Source of the DNA: Pseudomonas frederiksbergensis
Lineage (GTDB): Bacteria > Pseudomonadota > Gammaproteobacteria > Pseudomonadales > Pseudomonadaceae
Reading direction: 5' to 3'
Assembly: GCF_035751725.1 (NCBI RefSeq)
Contig: NZ_CP142104.1
Span: 1,736,001 to 1,800,000, forward strand
DNA: 64,000 nucleotides
Below are positions 26,309 to 35,256 of the stretch, one piece after another. The position numbers and the translations under genes were made by a program. Positions within the stretch are counted from its first letter, which is position 1. Each line of letters begins with the position of its first letter. Below the pieces are notes generated by a model. That model worked only from the letters and a program-made list of their open reading frames with translations, had not been told where the DNA came from and searched no databases.

Positions 26309-27291
26309 AAGGTATCCCGGGTGAATTCATCCTGATGTTCCTTGGCATGGTCTTCATTGCCGTGTTCCTGCTGTCCCAGGGTGTGGTGGTGCCGGTGTTC
26401 GGCGAGGCCGGGAAAATGCGCAAGCGCATTCGCGGTCGCCTGCACGTCCTGGAGAAAGCCAACCACCTGCCCAATATGCAGACGGTGCTGCGGCAGAAGT
26501 ACCTGACGCGCCTATCGCCCCTGGAAGCGCGGTTGGAACAGCTACCGTTCATGGCCCACCTGACACAGCTGATCGAGCAGGCCGGGCACGAGTACCGCGC
26601 CTACAGGGTGATGTTGCTCGGCCTGGCCCTGGGGGCGGCGGCGGGTGCCTTGGTGCTGATCGTCTGGCCGATCTGGTGGGTGGCGCTGTTGGTGGCGTTT
26701 GCCGTGACCTGGTTGCCGCTGTTCAAAATCATGCGTGATCGCAACAAGCGTTTCGCCGCGTTCGAGGAAGGCTTGCCGGACGCGCTGGACGCCATGTGCC
26801 GGGCCCTGCGCGCCGGACATCCGTTCAATGAGACCCTGCGCCTGGTCGCCGAGGAGCATAAGGGCCCGGTAGCCCAGGAGTTCGGTATGACGTTCTCCGA
26901 CATCAACTACGGCAACGACGTGCGCAGGGCCATGCTCGGCTTGCTGGAGCGCATGCCGAGCATGACCGTGATGATGCTGGTCACCTCGATCCTCATCCAC
27001 CGCGAGACCGGCGGCAACCTGACCGAAGTGTTGGAGCGCCTGAGTCGCTTGATCCGCGGGCGTTTCCGTTTCCAGCGCAAGATCAGGACGCTGTCGGCCG
27101 AAGGGCGGATGTCAGCCTGGGTGCTGGTGGCGATTCCTTTCGTGCTGGCGGTCGCCATTGTGGTCACCAGCCCCAGCTATCTGCCGGTGCTGCTCAATGA
27201 TCCGATAGGCCACAAGCTGATCATCGGTGCGTTTGGCGCCATGTTGGTCGGGATCTACTGGATTAAAAAAATCATCCGGATCCAGGTTTGA
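26305..27291 (+). CDS. tadB: Tad inner-membrane platform protein TadB
   Basis: The 328-residue integral membrane protein has an N-terminal helix, a pair of helices at about 103-142 and C-terminal helices. A cytoplasmic T2SSF-type helical domain (residues 145-265: [20 protein letters not shown]...) lies between them. [20 protein letters not shown] is the conserved T2SF segment. It pairs with TadC to form the platform for TadA. ATG 26305 overlaps the tadA stop (ATGA) and is preferred to a GTG at 26284. Confidence 0.93.
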   Translation: MKGIPGEFILMFLGMVFIAVFLLSQGVVVPVFGEAGKMRKRIRGRLHVLEKANHLPNMQTVLRQKYLTRLSPLEARLEQLPFMAHLTQLIEQAGHEYRAYRVMLLGLALGAAAGALVLIVWPIWWVALLVAFAVTWLPLFKIMRDRNKRFAAFEEGLPDALDAMCRALRAGHPFNETLRLVAEEHKGPVAQEFGMTFSDINYGNDVRRAMLGLLERMPSMTVMMLVTSILIHRETGGNLTEVLERLSRLIRGRFRFQRKIRTLSAEGRMSAWVLVAIPFVLAVAIVVTSPSYLPVLLNDPIGHKLIIGAFGAMLVGIYWIKKIIRIQV

Positions 27292-27318
27292 GCGCTATCG
27301 CGCCCAGAGGTGACAGTC

Positions 27319-28284
27319 ATGGACTATATGCTTGGGTTGTTCAGTCGATTTACCGGTAGCGAAGAACTGGCGCGCCTGTTGTTCGTCACGGTGATCGGCG
27401 TCAGTGCGGTGTTGGCAGCCGGCGCCGTCCTGTTGCTGATGCTCGGTCTGCAAGACCCGGTGCAGCGCCGCCTGGCGCTGATCAAGCGCGGTTACGCCGA
27501 CGGCGCGGCGGGAAAGGAGGCACCAGGGAACCTGCAACTGTTGCTGGAGCGCGTCGGCCAACGTTTTGCCCCGGCCGAGGCGGCCCAGGCCTCCGCCACC
27601 CAGATGCTGTTGACGCATGCCGGCTATCGGTCTGCCTCGGCCGTGCAGATGTATTGGGCCGTGCGCCTGATGTTGCCGCTGATGTTGGTGGGGGTTGCGT
27701 TATTGCTGCTGCCGCTGGTCAAGGTATCCCTGGCCATCGGCCTGTTGGGCATCACGCTCATGGCCGGTGTTGGCTGGCTGCTGCCGGCGCTGTATGTCGG
27801 CAAGCGCAAACAGGCACGGCAAACCCGGTTGCGCGGCGCGTTTCCGGATGCGCTGGACTTGATGGTGGTCTGTGTCGAGTCGGGACTGGCCCTGCCCACG
27901 ACGATCGAGCGGGTCGCTGAAGAAATGTCGGTCAGCCAGGTCGAACTGGCCGAGGAACTGGCCTTGGTCAACGCGCAGATCCGTGCGGGCATCACCAGCA
28001 CCGAAGCCCTCAGGCAACTGGCCGTGCGCACCGGCCTGGACGATATCCAGGGCTTGGTCAGCCTGTTGGCGCAGAGCATCCGCTTTGGCACCAGCGTGGC
28101 CGATACCCTGCGCATCTACGCCGACGAGTTTCGCGACCGGCGCACCCAGGCAGCCGAAGAAATGGGCGCCAAGATCGGCACCAAGCTGATCTTCCCGCTG
28201 ATCTTCTGCCTGTGGCCAAGCTTCTTCCTGGTCGCCATCGGCCCCGCCATGATCGGCGTGTTCAGGGCTTTCGGGAATATGTAG
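27319..28284 (+). CDS. tadC: Tad inner-membrane platform protein TadC
   Basis: This 321-residue partner of TadB has helices at about 15-40, 108-160 and near the C-terminus, with a T2SSF domain (GAFPDALDLMVVCVESGLAL; LAQSIRFGTSVADTLRIYAD). The final helix reads LIFPLIFCLWPSFFLVAIGPA. AGAGG at 8 nt favours ATG 27319 over GTG 27310. It is the last gene of the plus-strand tad unit and runs toward the convergent DUF3613-tadD-rcpA unit. Confidence 0.92.
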   Translation: MDYMLGLFSRFTGSEELARLLFVTVIGVSAVLAAGAVLLLMLGLQDPVQRRLALIKRGYADGAAGKEAPGNLQLLLERVGQRFAPAEAAQASATQMLLTHAGYRSASAVQMYWAVRLMLPLMLVGVALLLLPLVKVSLAIGLLGITLMAGVGWLLPALYVGKRKQARQTRLRGAFPDALDLMVVCVESGLALPTTIERVAEEMSVSQVELAEELALVNAQIRAGITSTEALRQLAVRTGLDDIQGLVSLLAQSIRFGTSVADTLRIYADEFRDRRTQAAEEMGAKIGTKLIFPLIFCLWPSFFLVAIGPAMIGVFRAFGNM

Positions 28285-28546
28285 GAAAAACCAATCTCCC
28301 ACAGTTTTTTGTGTTGTTCCGTTATTTCATGTTCCGCCAGAGATCCAGTGTCGGAGCGTGCCTGTTCGCGAAAGCGGTGCGACAGGCAGTGCAAGTGTTG
28401 GGAATGAGCCAGCAATCGCGAGCAACCCACTGGCGCTGTGTGGCCCGGCGGGCCAGGTCAGCCTGACACTGCACCCGTGGCGAGGGAGCTTGCTCCCGCT
28501 GGACGCGCAGCGTCCCCGGCCTGTTCAGTCAACACCCACAAACCAA
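28285..28546. repeat. intergenic region with REP-like sequence after tadC
   Basis: No credible gene is seen. Around 28475-28505 lies the string gcgagggagcttgctcccgctgg, the familiar fluorescens-group REP sequence with a gggagc/gctccc palindrome. Another common intergenic string (cctgttcgcgaaagcggt) occurs at 28361-28378. Confidence 0.6.
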
Positions 28547-28606
28547 AAGATCGCAGCCTCCGGCAATTCCTACATCGAGCGTAGGGTTGCCGGAGGCTGC
28601 GATCTT
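28547..28606. terminator. 20-bp perfect inverted repeat between the convergent tad units
   Basis: Arms 28547-28566 and 28587-28606 are perfect complements (aagatcgcagcctccggcaa) around a 20-nt loop. This is a known Pseudomonas REP-type core sequence. On the minus strand the stem is followed by CTTTTGG, so it can terminate the rcpA-tadD-DUF3613 message, and its position suits two-way insulation of the convergent units. Confidence 0.7.
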
Positions 28607-28621
28607 ATAGTCTTGAACGCT

Positions 28622-28891
28622 TCATTCACTCTTGCTGACATCTCCCCCCATGTCCTGGTCAAAGAACATCGGGATCGGGTAGGTGAAGCTGTTGAGCCAA
28701 CGCTGCATGGCCAAGTCGCGCTCGGCAGCCGATACGGTTTGCAGGTGGGTGGAAGCAACGACGCCACGAATCTGCAGCTGCATCCAGCTTTCGGTGCCTT
28801 GCTGTGCCGCCGAAGATGGGCCAGGCTCGATGGCCCAGGCGCTGGTGGACAAGCAAGCCATGCATACGATCATCAATTGTCTGGTTTTCAT
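28622..28891 (-). CDS. DUF3613 family small periplasmic protein
   Basis: The 89-residue product has a signal peptide (MKTRQLMIVCMACLSTSAWA, cleavage after AWA). The mature domain (ESWMQLQIRGVVASTHLQTV, then SAAERDLAMQRWLNSFTYPIP) matches the DUF3613 pattern, a family I recall from Tad loci of Pseudomonas and Burkholderia. Its function is unknown. AGGAG lies 8 nt before ATG 28891. It is the last gene of the minus-strand unit, 22 bp after tadD, and by context is probably a periplasmic accessory of the Flp secretin or pilus. Confidence 0.8.
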   Translation of the reverse strand: MKTRQLMIVCMACLSTSAWAIEPGPSSAAQQGTESWMQLQIRGVVASTHLQTVSAAERDLAMQRWLNSFTYPIPMFFDQDMGGDVSKSE

Positions 28892-28913
28892 TTCCTGGAC
28901 TCCTCGTAACGCG

Positions 28914-29627
28914 CTACTTGACCGCGCCGGTTGAGGCATCGACGACCTCGGTCGAGCGGTTTGATGGTGAGGTCACTGCGTTATCGGCCGAGCCCCTGAT
29001 TCTTTCCGCGCGGGCTTGGGCATCAGCGATCTGCTGGGGGCTCAGCCTGGCCATGTTCGCGAGCTCGGCCGCCTGCTTCCAATTGTCCTGGTAGATCAGC
29101 AGGGTCACCATGTTGAACGCCGCCAGCGTGTCCGACTGGCGAAGCTCCATGGCGGTCATGAACTCGAAGCGGGCTTGTGGGATCCGGCGTTGGTTGAGGT
29201 AGACGACCCCCAGGTCATTGCGAATCTTTCCTTCGGTAGGGGCCATTTTCGCCGCGCGTTCGAGGTGTTCCGTGGCGCTGGCGTTGTCATGCCTGGCGGC
29301 AGCCAACTGGCCCAGGCCATGTTCCGCATCGGCGGCCAGGCAAGTCCCGAGCAGGCTTTTGTACAACGGCTCCGCGTCGCTGCGTCCCATCAGCCGCAGG
29401 ACGCGAGCCTTGCGCAGGCGGACCTGGACCAGATCTTCAGGCAGCCCTTCAAGATTTGCGAGGCTGGCATACAGACGCCCCTCGTTGGCCATGTCATCGG
29501 CCAGGTTGAGGGCCAGTTCCTGGTCTGAGCCGGGCTTGGCGCACTGGGCCGGGCTCGAGGCCACGGTGCCGTTGCTGGCACAACCGGCGAGCATCAAGGA
29601 CGCCGCTACCGCGATCATTGCTTTCAT
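28914..29627 (-). CDS. tadD: TadD-like TPR lipoprotein
   Basis: This 237-residue lipoprotein carries a signal peptide ending in LMLAGC (lipobox). Helical TPR-type repeats in residues 60-180 include the readable pairs AEHGLGQLAAARHDNASATE and GVVYLNQRRIPQARFEFMTA. TadD proteins act as pilotins or assembly factors for the RcpA secretin. ATG 29627 has AGGGGG six bases upstream. The C-terminus is Ser/Thr-rich. It lies 47 bp downstream of rcpA in the same unit. Confidence 0.9.
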   Translation of the reverse strand: MKAMIAVAASLMLAGCASNGTVASSPAQCAKPGSDQELALNLADDMANEGRLYASLANLEGLPEDLVQVRLRKARVLRLMGRSDAEPLYKSLLGTCLAADAEHGLGQLAAARHDNASATEHLERAAKMAPTEGKIRNDLGVVYLNQRRIPQARFEFMTAMELRQSDTLAAFNMVTLLIYQDNWKQAAELANMARLSPQQIADAQARAERIRGSADNAVTSPSNRSTEVVDASTGAVK

Positions 29628-29674
29628 GGCATGCCCCCTGGGAGCCGGTTGATTTGCGCACTTCAAGTAAGCGC

Positions 29675-30898
29675 TCATTGGGACAACCCGCTGCGGTTGT
29701 CGAACTCGCCGTTTTCCAGGAAATACATGCGATAGAAGTTCGGGTCGTAGTTGCGCAGCTGTTCACCGGGCAGCGTCGGCAGTTGCGCATCGGCGGCCAA
29801 CGGTTGGACCAGGTGCGGGGTGACGATCATCAGCAGCTCCCGCTCTTCGCGATTGATGGTGTTGTCACGAAAGAACGCGCCGAGTATCGGCACATCGCCC
29901 AACCCAGGGAGTTTGTTTACCTGCGAGCTGTTGCGGGTGCTGATCAGACCGCTGATGACGAAGCTCTCGCCGTCAGCCAGGGCAATGCTGGTATCGGTGC
30001 GGCGTACGGTCAGCGCCGGCACCAGGGTCCCGGCAATGTTGACCGCGTTGGTGAAATCCAGCTCGCTGACCTCAGGCGCCACTTTCAGCGCAATGCGGTT
30101 TTTACCAATGACCGTGGGGGTCAAGGTCAGGCGAATGCCGAACTCCTTGTACTCGATGGACACGTTGTCGCTACCCGCGCTGGGCACCGGAATCGGCACC
30201 TCGCCACCGGCCAGGAAACTCGCGCTTTGCCCGCTCAGCGCCACCAGGCTGGGCCGTGCCAGGGTATAGGCAAAACCGCTGCCCTCCAGGGCGTTGATCA
30301 TCAACAGCGTCTTGCCGGTGGCAAACGACAAATTGAACATGTCGTTATTGACGGGTAGCGAAGGCCGGACGATACCGCCCACCGTGGGCAAGGTCCTTGG
30401 CGAGCCGAACAGGAAGTTGCCACGGGTGCCGAAGATCGAGGTCGAGGCTTCCTTGAGCTTGGTGCGGCTGACTTCGACGAAACGGATGTCGGTCTGCACC
30501 TGGGCGAGCAGCATGGGGTCTTCGGACGGCACGCTCGCGGCGCTGGTCAACGCTGCGGTGGCTCGGCCGGTGACGAAGATCATGCTCTGGCGCGGGATCT
30601 TCGAGCAGGCGGTCCAGACCATCAGGCTCGTGGCGCCGGGCATGAGCCCGGTAAGGATGAAGGCATCGTTGCCGCTGGGCTGCACGTCGGCGACTTTGGG
30701 GTCGCCCACCGCCAGCTTCGTGACAGGGGCCAGAATACGCAGTTCATTCTGCAGCCCTTGGCCGACCTCGAAAGTGGCGGGCAAATTTTCAAGTTGCGAA
30801 CAACTGTCCGCCGCGGCATGAGCGGCATCCAGGCCAAGGCCCATCCAGAACAAGCAATGAATGAAGCGTCTTACGGTGGGCGGGGTGCAATGAGTCAT
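29675..30898 (-). CDS. rcpA: Flp pilus secretin RcpA/CpaC
   Basis: This 407-residue outer-membrane secretin is the exit pore for the Flp pilus. It shows a signal peptide (hydrophobic FIHCLFWMGLGLDAAHAAA), the N-terminal Rcp/BON-type domain (VGDPKVADVQPSGNDAFILTGL) and the secretin core with GGEVPIPVPS and EYKEFGIRLTLTPTV. VNKLPGLGDVPILGAFFR is the classic secretin signature. ATG 30898 with GAGG at 8 nt was chosen. It is transcribed toward tadC, so the Tad locus is split into two convergent operons. Confidence 0.95.
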   Translation of the reverse strand: MTHCTPPTVRRFIHCLFWMGLGLDAAHAAADSCSQLENLPATFEVGQGLQNELRILAPVTKLAVGDPKVADVQPSGNDAFILTGLMPGATSLMVWTACSKIPRQSMIFVTGRATAALTSAASVPSEDPMLLAQVQTDIRFVEVSRTKLKEASTSIFGTRGNFLFGSPRTLPTVGGIVRPSLPVNNDMFNLSFATGKTLLMINALEGSGFAYTLARPSLVALSGQSASFLAGGEVPIPVPSAGSDNVSIEYKEFGIRLTLTPTVIGKNRIALKVAPEVSELDFTNAVNIAGTLVPALTVRRTDTSIALADGESFVISGLISTRNSSQVNKLPGLGDVPILGAFFRDNTINREERELLMIVTPHLVQPLAADAQLPTLPGEQLRNYDPNFYRMYFLENGEFDNRSGLSQ

Positions 30899-30928
30899 GA
30901 AGTGATCCTCGATAGAGAGGCCATCCCT

Positions 30929-31049
30929 AGGCAATCAATTGCCTCGGATCACTTAAGGGGCCCGGGCTGCCCCTTTGTCTCTGACTGTTGCTGATTATTA
31001 CTGTCAGGGGGCGACGAAAGGCGCCCCGAGTTCTGCTGTTGTGACAGTA
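30929..31049 (-). promoter_or_regulatory. structured region upstream of rcpA (three inverted repeats)
   Basis: Three stems can be read. The first is aggcaat/attgcct (30929-30935/30938-30944). The second is aaggggc/gcccctt (30955-30961/30969-30975). The third is a nested pair, tactgtca/tgacagta (30999-31006/31042-31049) around ggggcg/cgcccc (31008-31013/31022-31027). They lie 30-150 bp upstream of the rcpA start, where they could fold in an mRNA leader or be protein-binding palindromes. The rest of 31050-31220 is AT-richer with no gene, and is the likely promoter region. Confidence 0.45.
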
Positions 31050-31220
31050 GTACACCCATGGCAAAGCGCCACGACCCAAATACTATTTTCGTCTGAAATC
31101 TGACGGAAGGAGAGAGAGCCCAAAAATAGCGTCAATAAAACGTTATTCGGGGCTTTTTACGAGGGTGACGAAATTGACGGTCGAATGAAAATCGAATCGA
31201 TTAACCGTCCTTGATCCATG

Positions 31221-31257
31221 AAAAAGGCCCGCAGGGTTCTACACTATGCGGGCCTTT
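31221..31257 (-). terminator. intrinsic terminator of the PA2817-like gene
   Basis: An eleven-base-pair stem aaaggcccgca/tgcgggccttt with a 13-nt loop is followed on the minus strand by a T-run (from the aaaaa at 31221). It lies 16 bp past the stop codon. Confidence 0.85.
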
Positions 31258-31273
31258 GCATTGCTGTTTGCGA

Positions 31274-31681
31274 TCAGTGCTTGCTGTCCTGATCCGACAT
31301 CGCCAGCAATTGTTTTTCCTGGTTCCAATCGAAGGGCTCGTCGTTTTGCTCAGCTTCGAAACGACGTTCCTCCAAGGCCTGGTACAGGTCGATTTCTTCG
31401 TCGGGCATGTAGTGCAGGCAATCGCCGCCGAAGTACCAGAGCAAGTCACGTGGGACCAAGTGGGCGATCTGCGGGTAACGGACGATCACCTGGCACAGGA
31501 GGTCCTGGCCCAGGTATTGGCTTTCGATCGGATCGACCGGCAACTGAGCGCGCAAATCATCAAAGCGCTCCAGGAATAGCGCATGGCTTTCTTCGGGAAC
31601 CTGTTCGGCCTCACCCACGGCGACCAGGATGCTGCGCAAGTGGTCAAGCAAGACGAGGTGATCGGCAACGACGTTGGACAC
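31274..31681 (-). CDS. PA2817 family conserved protein
   Basis: This 135-residue acidic protein of unknown function is conserved in pseudomonads next to fadE (PA2815/PA2817 order in P. aeruginosa, from memory). Readable features are an all-helical N-terminus (HLVLLDHLRSILVAVGEAEQ) and an aromatic-acidic centre (LLWYFGGDCLHYMPDEEIDL). GTG 31681 was chosen because GAGG lies 9 nt upstream; the frame extends seven codons further to a TTG. No signal peptide or membrane segment is seen. Confidence 0.8.
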   Translation of the reverse strand: MSNVVADHLVLLDHLRSILVAVGEAEQVPEESHALFLERFDDLRAQLPVDPIESQYLGQDLLCQVIVRYPQIAHLVPRDLLWYFGGDCLHYMPDEEIDLYQALEERRFEAEQNDEPFDWNQEKQLLAMSDQDSKH

Positions 31682-31759
31682 GAGATAAGTCCTCAAGAGC
31701 AAAACGGGCGCAGGAGTATAAAGTGCCTGCGCCCTCTTTTACATGCTAGTCCGACCGGA

Positions 31760-34207
31760 TCACCTGACTTTGTCCTCGGCAAGCGTAAGCGCTTGCTTAT
31801 CAAAATCATCGACATCGATGACTTTACGCCTTGCCGCTTCGGCTGCGCGCAGGGTCTGGGCCTCACCGGCTTGCAGCACGCCCGCTTGCAACGCTGCGTC
31901 GAAAAGGTGCTCTCCGGGGGCCGGGTCGAGTTGACCCTGCTTCATCGCCACGTGCAATTTCTTGTGAAGCGGATGGGCAGCGGCCAGCAGGTCGGCGGCA
32001 TGTTGCAGAGCGCCCACCGGATCGTCCTGCGACTGCGGGCGATAGCAACCTTGAAGCAGTTCTTCCAGGGTCGGATCGCCCTTGGCTCGCCCAATAACGG
32101 CGGCGACTTCGGCGTCCAATTTGTCGCTCGGCCCTTTGTGACGCCGGCCGAAAGGGAACACCACCACACGCAACAGGCAGCCCAGCACGCGGTTGGGAAA
32201 GTTGCTCAGCAGTTCGTCCAAGGCCCGCTCCGACTGGCCCAGGCTTTCTTCCATGGCCCACTGGAACAGTGGCGCCATGTGGTCCGGCGAATCGAGGTCG
32301 TGGTAGCGCTTGAGTGCAGCCGAGGCCAGGTAAAGATTGCTCAACACATCACCCAGGCGGGCGGATAAACGTTCGCGGCGCTTGAGCTCACCTCCCAGCA
32401 ACATCATGCTCAAATCCGCCAGCAGGGCAAATGCCGCCGCTTGGCGGTTGAGGGCGCGGAAGTAGCCTTGGCTCAGGGCGTTGCCCGGCACGTTGTCGAA
32501 ATGCCCGAGGCCCAGGTTCAAGACCAGCGTGCTCGCGGCGTTGCTGATGGCAAACCCGATGTGCTTGAGCAGCAATCCGTCAAATTCGATCAGTGCCTGG
32601 TCTTTGTCCTCGCGGGTGGCCAGGGCCATTTCCTTGAGCACGAAAGGATGGCAGCGGATGGCCCCCTGGCCGAAGATCATTAAATTGCGCGACAGGATAT
32701 TCGCGCCCTCGACCGTGATGAAGATCGGCGCGCCTTGCCAACTGCGCCCCAGGTAATTGTTCGGGCCCATGATGATGCCTTTGCCGCCGTGAACATCCAT
32801 GGCGTGGCTGATGCATTCGCGGCCACGTTCGGTCAGGTGGTACTTGAGGATCGCCGACAGCACCGAAGGTTTTTCGCCGAGGTCCACCGCGTTGGCCGTC
32901 AGCATGCGCGCGGCGTCCATCAGCCAGGCGTTGCCGCCGATGCGCGCCATGGCTTCCTGGATGCCTTCGAAGGCTGACAACGGCACGTTGAATTGTTCAC
33001 GCACCTGGGTGTACTGGCCGGTGACCAGGCTGGTGAACTTCGCCGCGCCGGTACCGACCGCGGGCAGGGAAATCGAGCGCCCGACCGACAGGCAGTTCAT
33101 CAGCATCATCCAGCCCTTGCCGAGCATGGCCTGGCCGCCGATCAGGAAATCCAGCGGGATGAAGACATCCTTGCCCCAGTTCGGTCCGTTCATGAAGGCA
33201 GCGCCGAGGGGCAGGTGGCGACGGCCGATTTGAACACCGGGCGTATCCGTGGGGATCAGCGCGAGACTGATCCCCAGTTCCTCTTGGTCGCCCAGCAAGT
33301 GGTCCGGGTCATAAGCCTTGAAGGCCAGGCCGAGGAGGGTGGCGACCGGGCCGAGGGTGATGTAGCGCTTTTCCCAGTTCAAGCGCAGGCCAAGGGTTTC
33401 CTCGCCTTGCCATTCGCCTTTGCAGATGATCCCGGTGTCGGGCATCGCCCCGGCGTCGGACCCGGCCAATGGACCGGTCAGCGCGAAGCAGGGAATGTCG
33501 TCGCCCCGGGCCAGTCGCGGCAGGTAGTGGTTGCGTTGTTCATCGGTGCCGTAATGCAGCAGCAGTTCCGCCGGGCCCAGGGAGTTGGGGACCATGACGG
33601 TGGAAGCCAGGTCGCCGCTGCGGGTCGCGAGTTTCATGGCTACCTGGGAATGGGCATAGGCGGAGAATCCTTTGCCGCCGTATTCCTTGGGAATGATAAG
33701 GGCGAAGAAACCATGCGCCTTGATGTGTTCCCAGGCTTCGGGCGGCAGGTCCATGGCCTGGCCGATCTGCCAGTCGCTGACCATTGCGCAGAGGGCTTCG
33801 GTCGGGCCGTCGAGGAACGCCTGCTCTTCTTCAGTCAGTCGAACCTTGGGGTAAGCCAGCAGCGTGTCCCAGTCCGGCCGGCCGCTGAACAGTTCGCCAT
33901 CCCACCACACCGTGCCCGCGTCGATGGCGTCTCGCTCGGTCTGGGACATGGGCGGCAAGGTTTTCTGGAACCAGTCGAACATCGGCGCGCTGAAATGTGT
34001 GCGGCGCAGGTCTGGCAGCAGCAGCGGAGTGGCGATGGCGGCGAGCAGCAGCCAGAGAACGAGCATCAGCCATCCGGGCGCATGGCTGGCGATGCCCATC
34101 ACCACCAGATAGATCGCGACGATGCCCAGCGCCGGCAGCGGGGCGGTGCGACGATGCCCCAGCCAGGCGACCCCGACGACCAGAACCAGTATCCACAACA
34201 ACAGCAT
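31760..34207 (-). CDS. fadE: acyl-CoA dehydrogenase FadE
   Basis: The 815-residue product matches the unusual length of E. coli FadE (814), which catalyses the first oxidation step of fatty-acid beta-oxidation. It has two or three N-terminal hydrophobic helices (residues 1-70) for membrane association. The acyl-CoA dehydrogenase domain follows, with FALTGPLAGSDAGAMPDTGI and the MDVHGGKGIIMGPNNYLGR substrate/FAD region. A long C-terminal DUF1974-type extension completes it. GGAGG at 7 nt supports ATG 34207. It is divergent from a GST gene across about 290 bp in which I see only promoter-type sequence. Confidence 0.95.
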   Translation of the reverse strand: MLLLWILVLVVGVAWLGHRRTAPLPALGIVAIYLVVMGIASHAPGWLMLVLWLLLAAIATPLLLPDLRRTHFSAPMFDWFQKTLPPMSQTERDAIDAGTVWWDGELFSGRPDWDTLLAYPKVRLTEEEQAFLDGPTEALCAMVSDWQIGQAMDLPPEAWEHIKAHGFFALIIPKEYGGKGFSAYAHSQVAMKLATRSGDLASTVMVPNSLGPAELLLHYGTDEQRNHYLPRLARGDDIPCFALTGPLAGSDAGAMPDTGIICKGEWQGEETLGLRLNWEKRYITLGPVATLLGLAFKAYDPDHLLGDQEELGISLALIPTDTPGVQIGRRHLPLGAAFMNGPNWGKDVFIPLDFLIGGQAMLGKGWMMLMNCLSVGRSISLPAVGTGAAKFTSLVTGQYTQVREQFNVPLSAFEGIQEAMARIGGNAWLMDAARMLTANAVDLGEKPSVLSAILKYHLTERGRECISHAMDVHGGKGIIMGPNNYLGRSWQGAPIFITVEGANILSRNLMIFGQGAIRCHPFVLKEMALATREDKDQALIEFDGLLLKHIGFAISNAASTLVLNLGLGHFDNVPGNALSQGYFRALNRQAAAFALLADLSMMLLGGELKRRERLSARLGDVLSNLYLASAALKRYHDLDSPDHMAPLFQWAMEESLGQSERALDELLSNFPNRVLGCLLRVVVFPFGRRHKGPSDKLDAEVAAVIGRAKGDPTLEELLQGCYRPQSQDDPVGALQHAADLLAAAHPLHKKLHVAMKQGQLDPAPGEHLFDAALQAGVLQAGEAQTLRAAEAARRKVIDVDDFDKQALTLAEDKVR

Positions 34208-34499
34208 AAGTGATCCTCCGTGAACCAAGGCGAAACCGACCTCCAGAGCTTAGACGGCCCCTGCAAAACCGGCAGTAGGCGCGATGTGATTGATTCGTGG
34301 GAAACCCTCGACGTATCGCGCCAGTCTGGTTGGCAACAGCCGTGGGAAATCGTTCGTCACCAAAGTGAGAAAACGCCATTGTTTGGCGCAAATGCCTTGT
34401 CGGCCCAGGGCGACTGCCGGCGCGCATTCGCGCGATGATTTGAGCCATTGCTGATCCGGCGTATGCTGCTGCGGCATTTATCCAACGAGGAAAGCCGTG

Positions 34500-35123
34500 A
34501 TGCTGAAGATCTGGGGCCGGAAGAATTCATCGAACGTGCGCAAGGCGTTGTGGTGCGCCGAAGAGTTGGGATTGGCCTACGAGGCCATTGATGCGGGGGG
34601 CGCGTTCGGTGTGGTGGATACGCCTGAATACCGCGCGAAGAATCCCAACGGCCGGGTTCCGATGATAGAAGACGATGGCTTCGTGCTCTGGGAGTCGAAC
34701 ACCATCGTTCGATACCTGGTGGCGCGCCATGCCCCGGGTTCGGCCTGGTATCCCGCTGATGTACAGGCCCGGGCCGAGGCAGATAAATGGATGGATTGGA
34801 CGACGTCGAGTTTCGCCACACCGTTTCGAACGGTGTTCTGGGGCGTCTTGCGCACCCCGGCCGAGCAGCAGGATTGGAGTGCCATCAAGGCCGCTATCAA
34901 GGAATGCGATGACTTGTTGGCCATGGTGGAACAGACGCTGGGCGAACAGCCTTACCTTGGCGGTGACGAAATTGGCATGGGCGATATTCCCCTGGGCAGT
35001 TTCATTTATGCCTGGTTCGAGATGCCCATCGAGCGTGCCGCGTTGCCCAATGTGCAAGCCTGGTACGCACGGCTCCAGCAGCGTCCGGCCTATCGCAAAG
35101 CCGTCATGACCGCGTTGACTTGA
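34500..35123 (+). CDS. glutathione S-transferase family protein
   Basis: This 207-residue GST has an N-terminal thioredoxin-like domain (LKIWGRKNSSNVRKALWCAE with the likely catalytic Ser/Asn turn), the glutathione-gamma-glutamyl motif NGRVPMIEDDG and WESNTIVRYL. An all-helical C-terminal domain (YLGGDEIGMGDIPLGSFIYA) follows. GAGG at 9 nt supports ATG 34500; the preceding GTG is possible. It fits PA2813 by synteny. It may detoxify electrophiles; no substrate can be named. Confidence 0.92.
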   Translation: MLKIWGRKNSSNVRKALWCAEELGLAYEAIDAGGAFGVVDTPEYRAKNPNGRVPMIEDDGFVLWESNTIVRYLVARHAPGSAWYPADVQARAEADKWMDWTTSSFATPFRTVFWGVLRTPAEQQDWSAIKAAIKECDDLLAMVEQTLGEQPYLGGDEIGMGDIPLGSFIYAWFEMPIERAALPNVQAWYARLQQRPAYRKAVMTALT

Positions 35124-35256
35124 TAGTTACTATCGACACGCTTCACTGTACTTGCACGACGACGCCACGCACCATTGCCTTCGTACGCCATGGTTGTATT
35201 GCTCGCCGTGCGCCCTTATCTAGTGTTCTTTCCCCCTTCTTGGTGCGTAATCCAAT

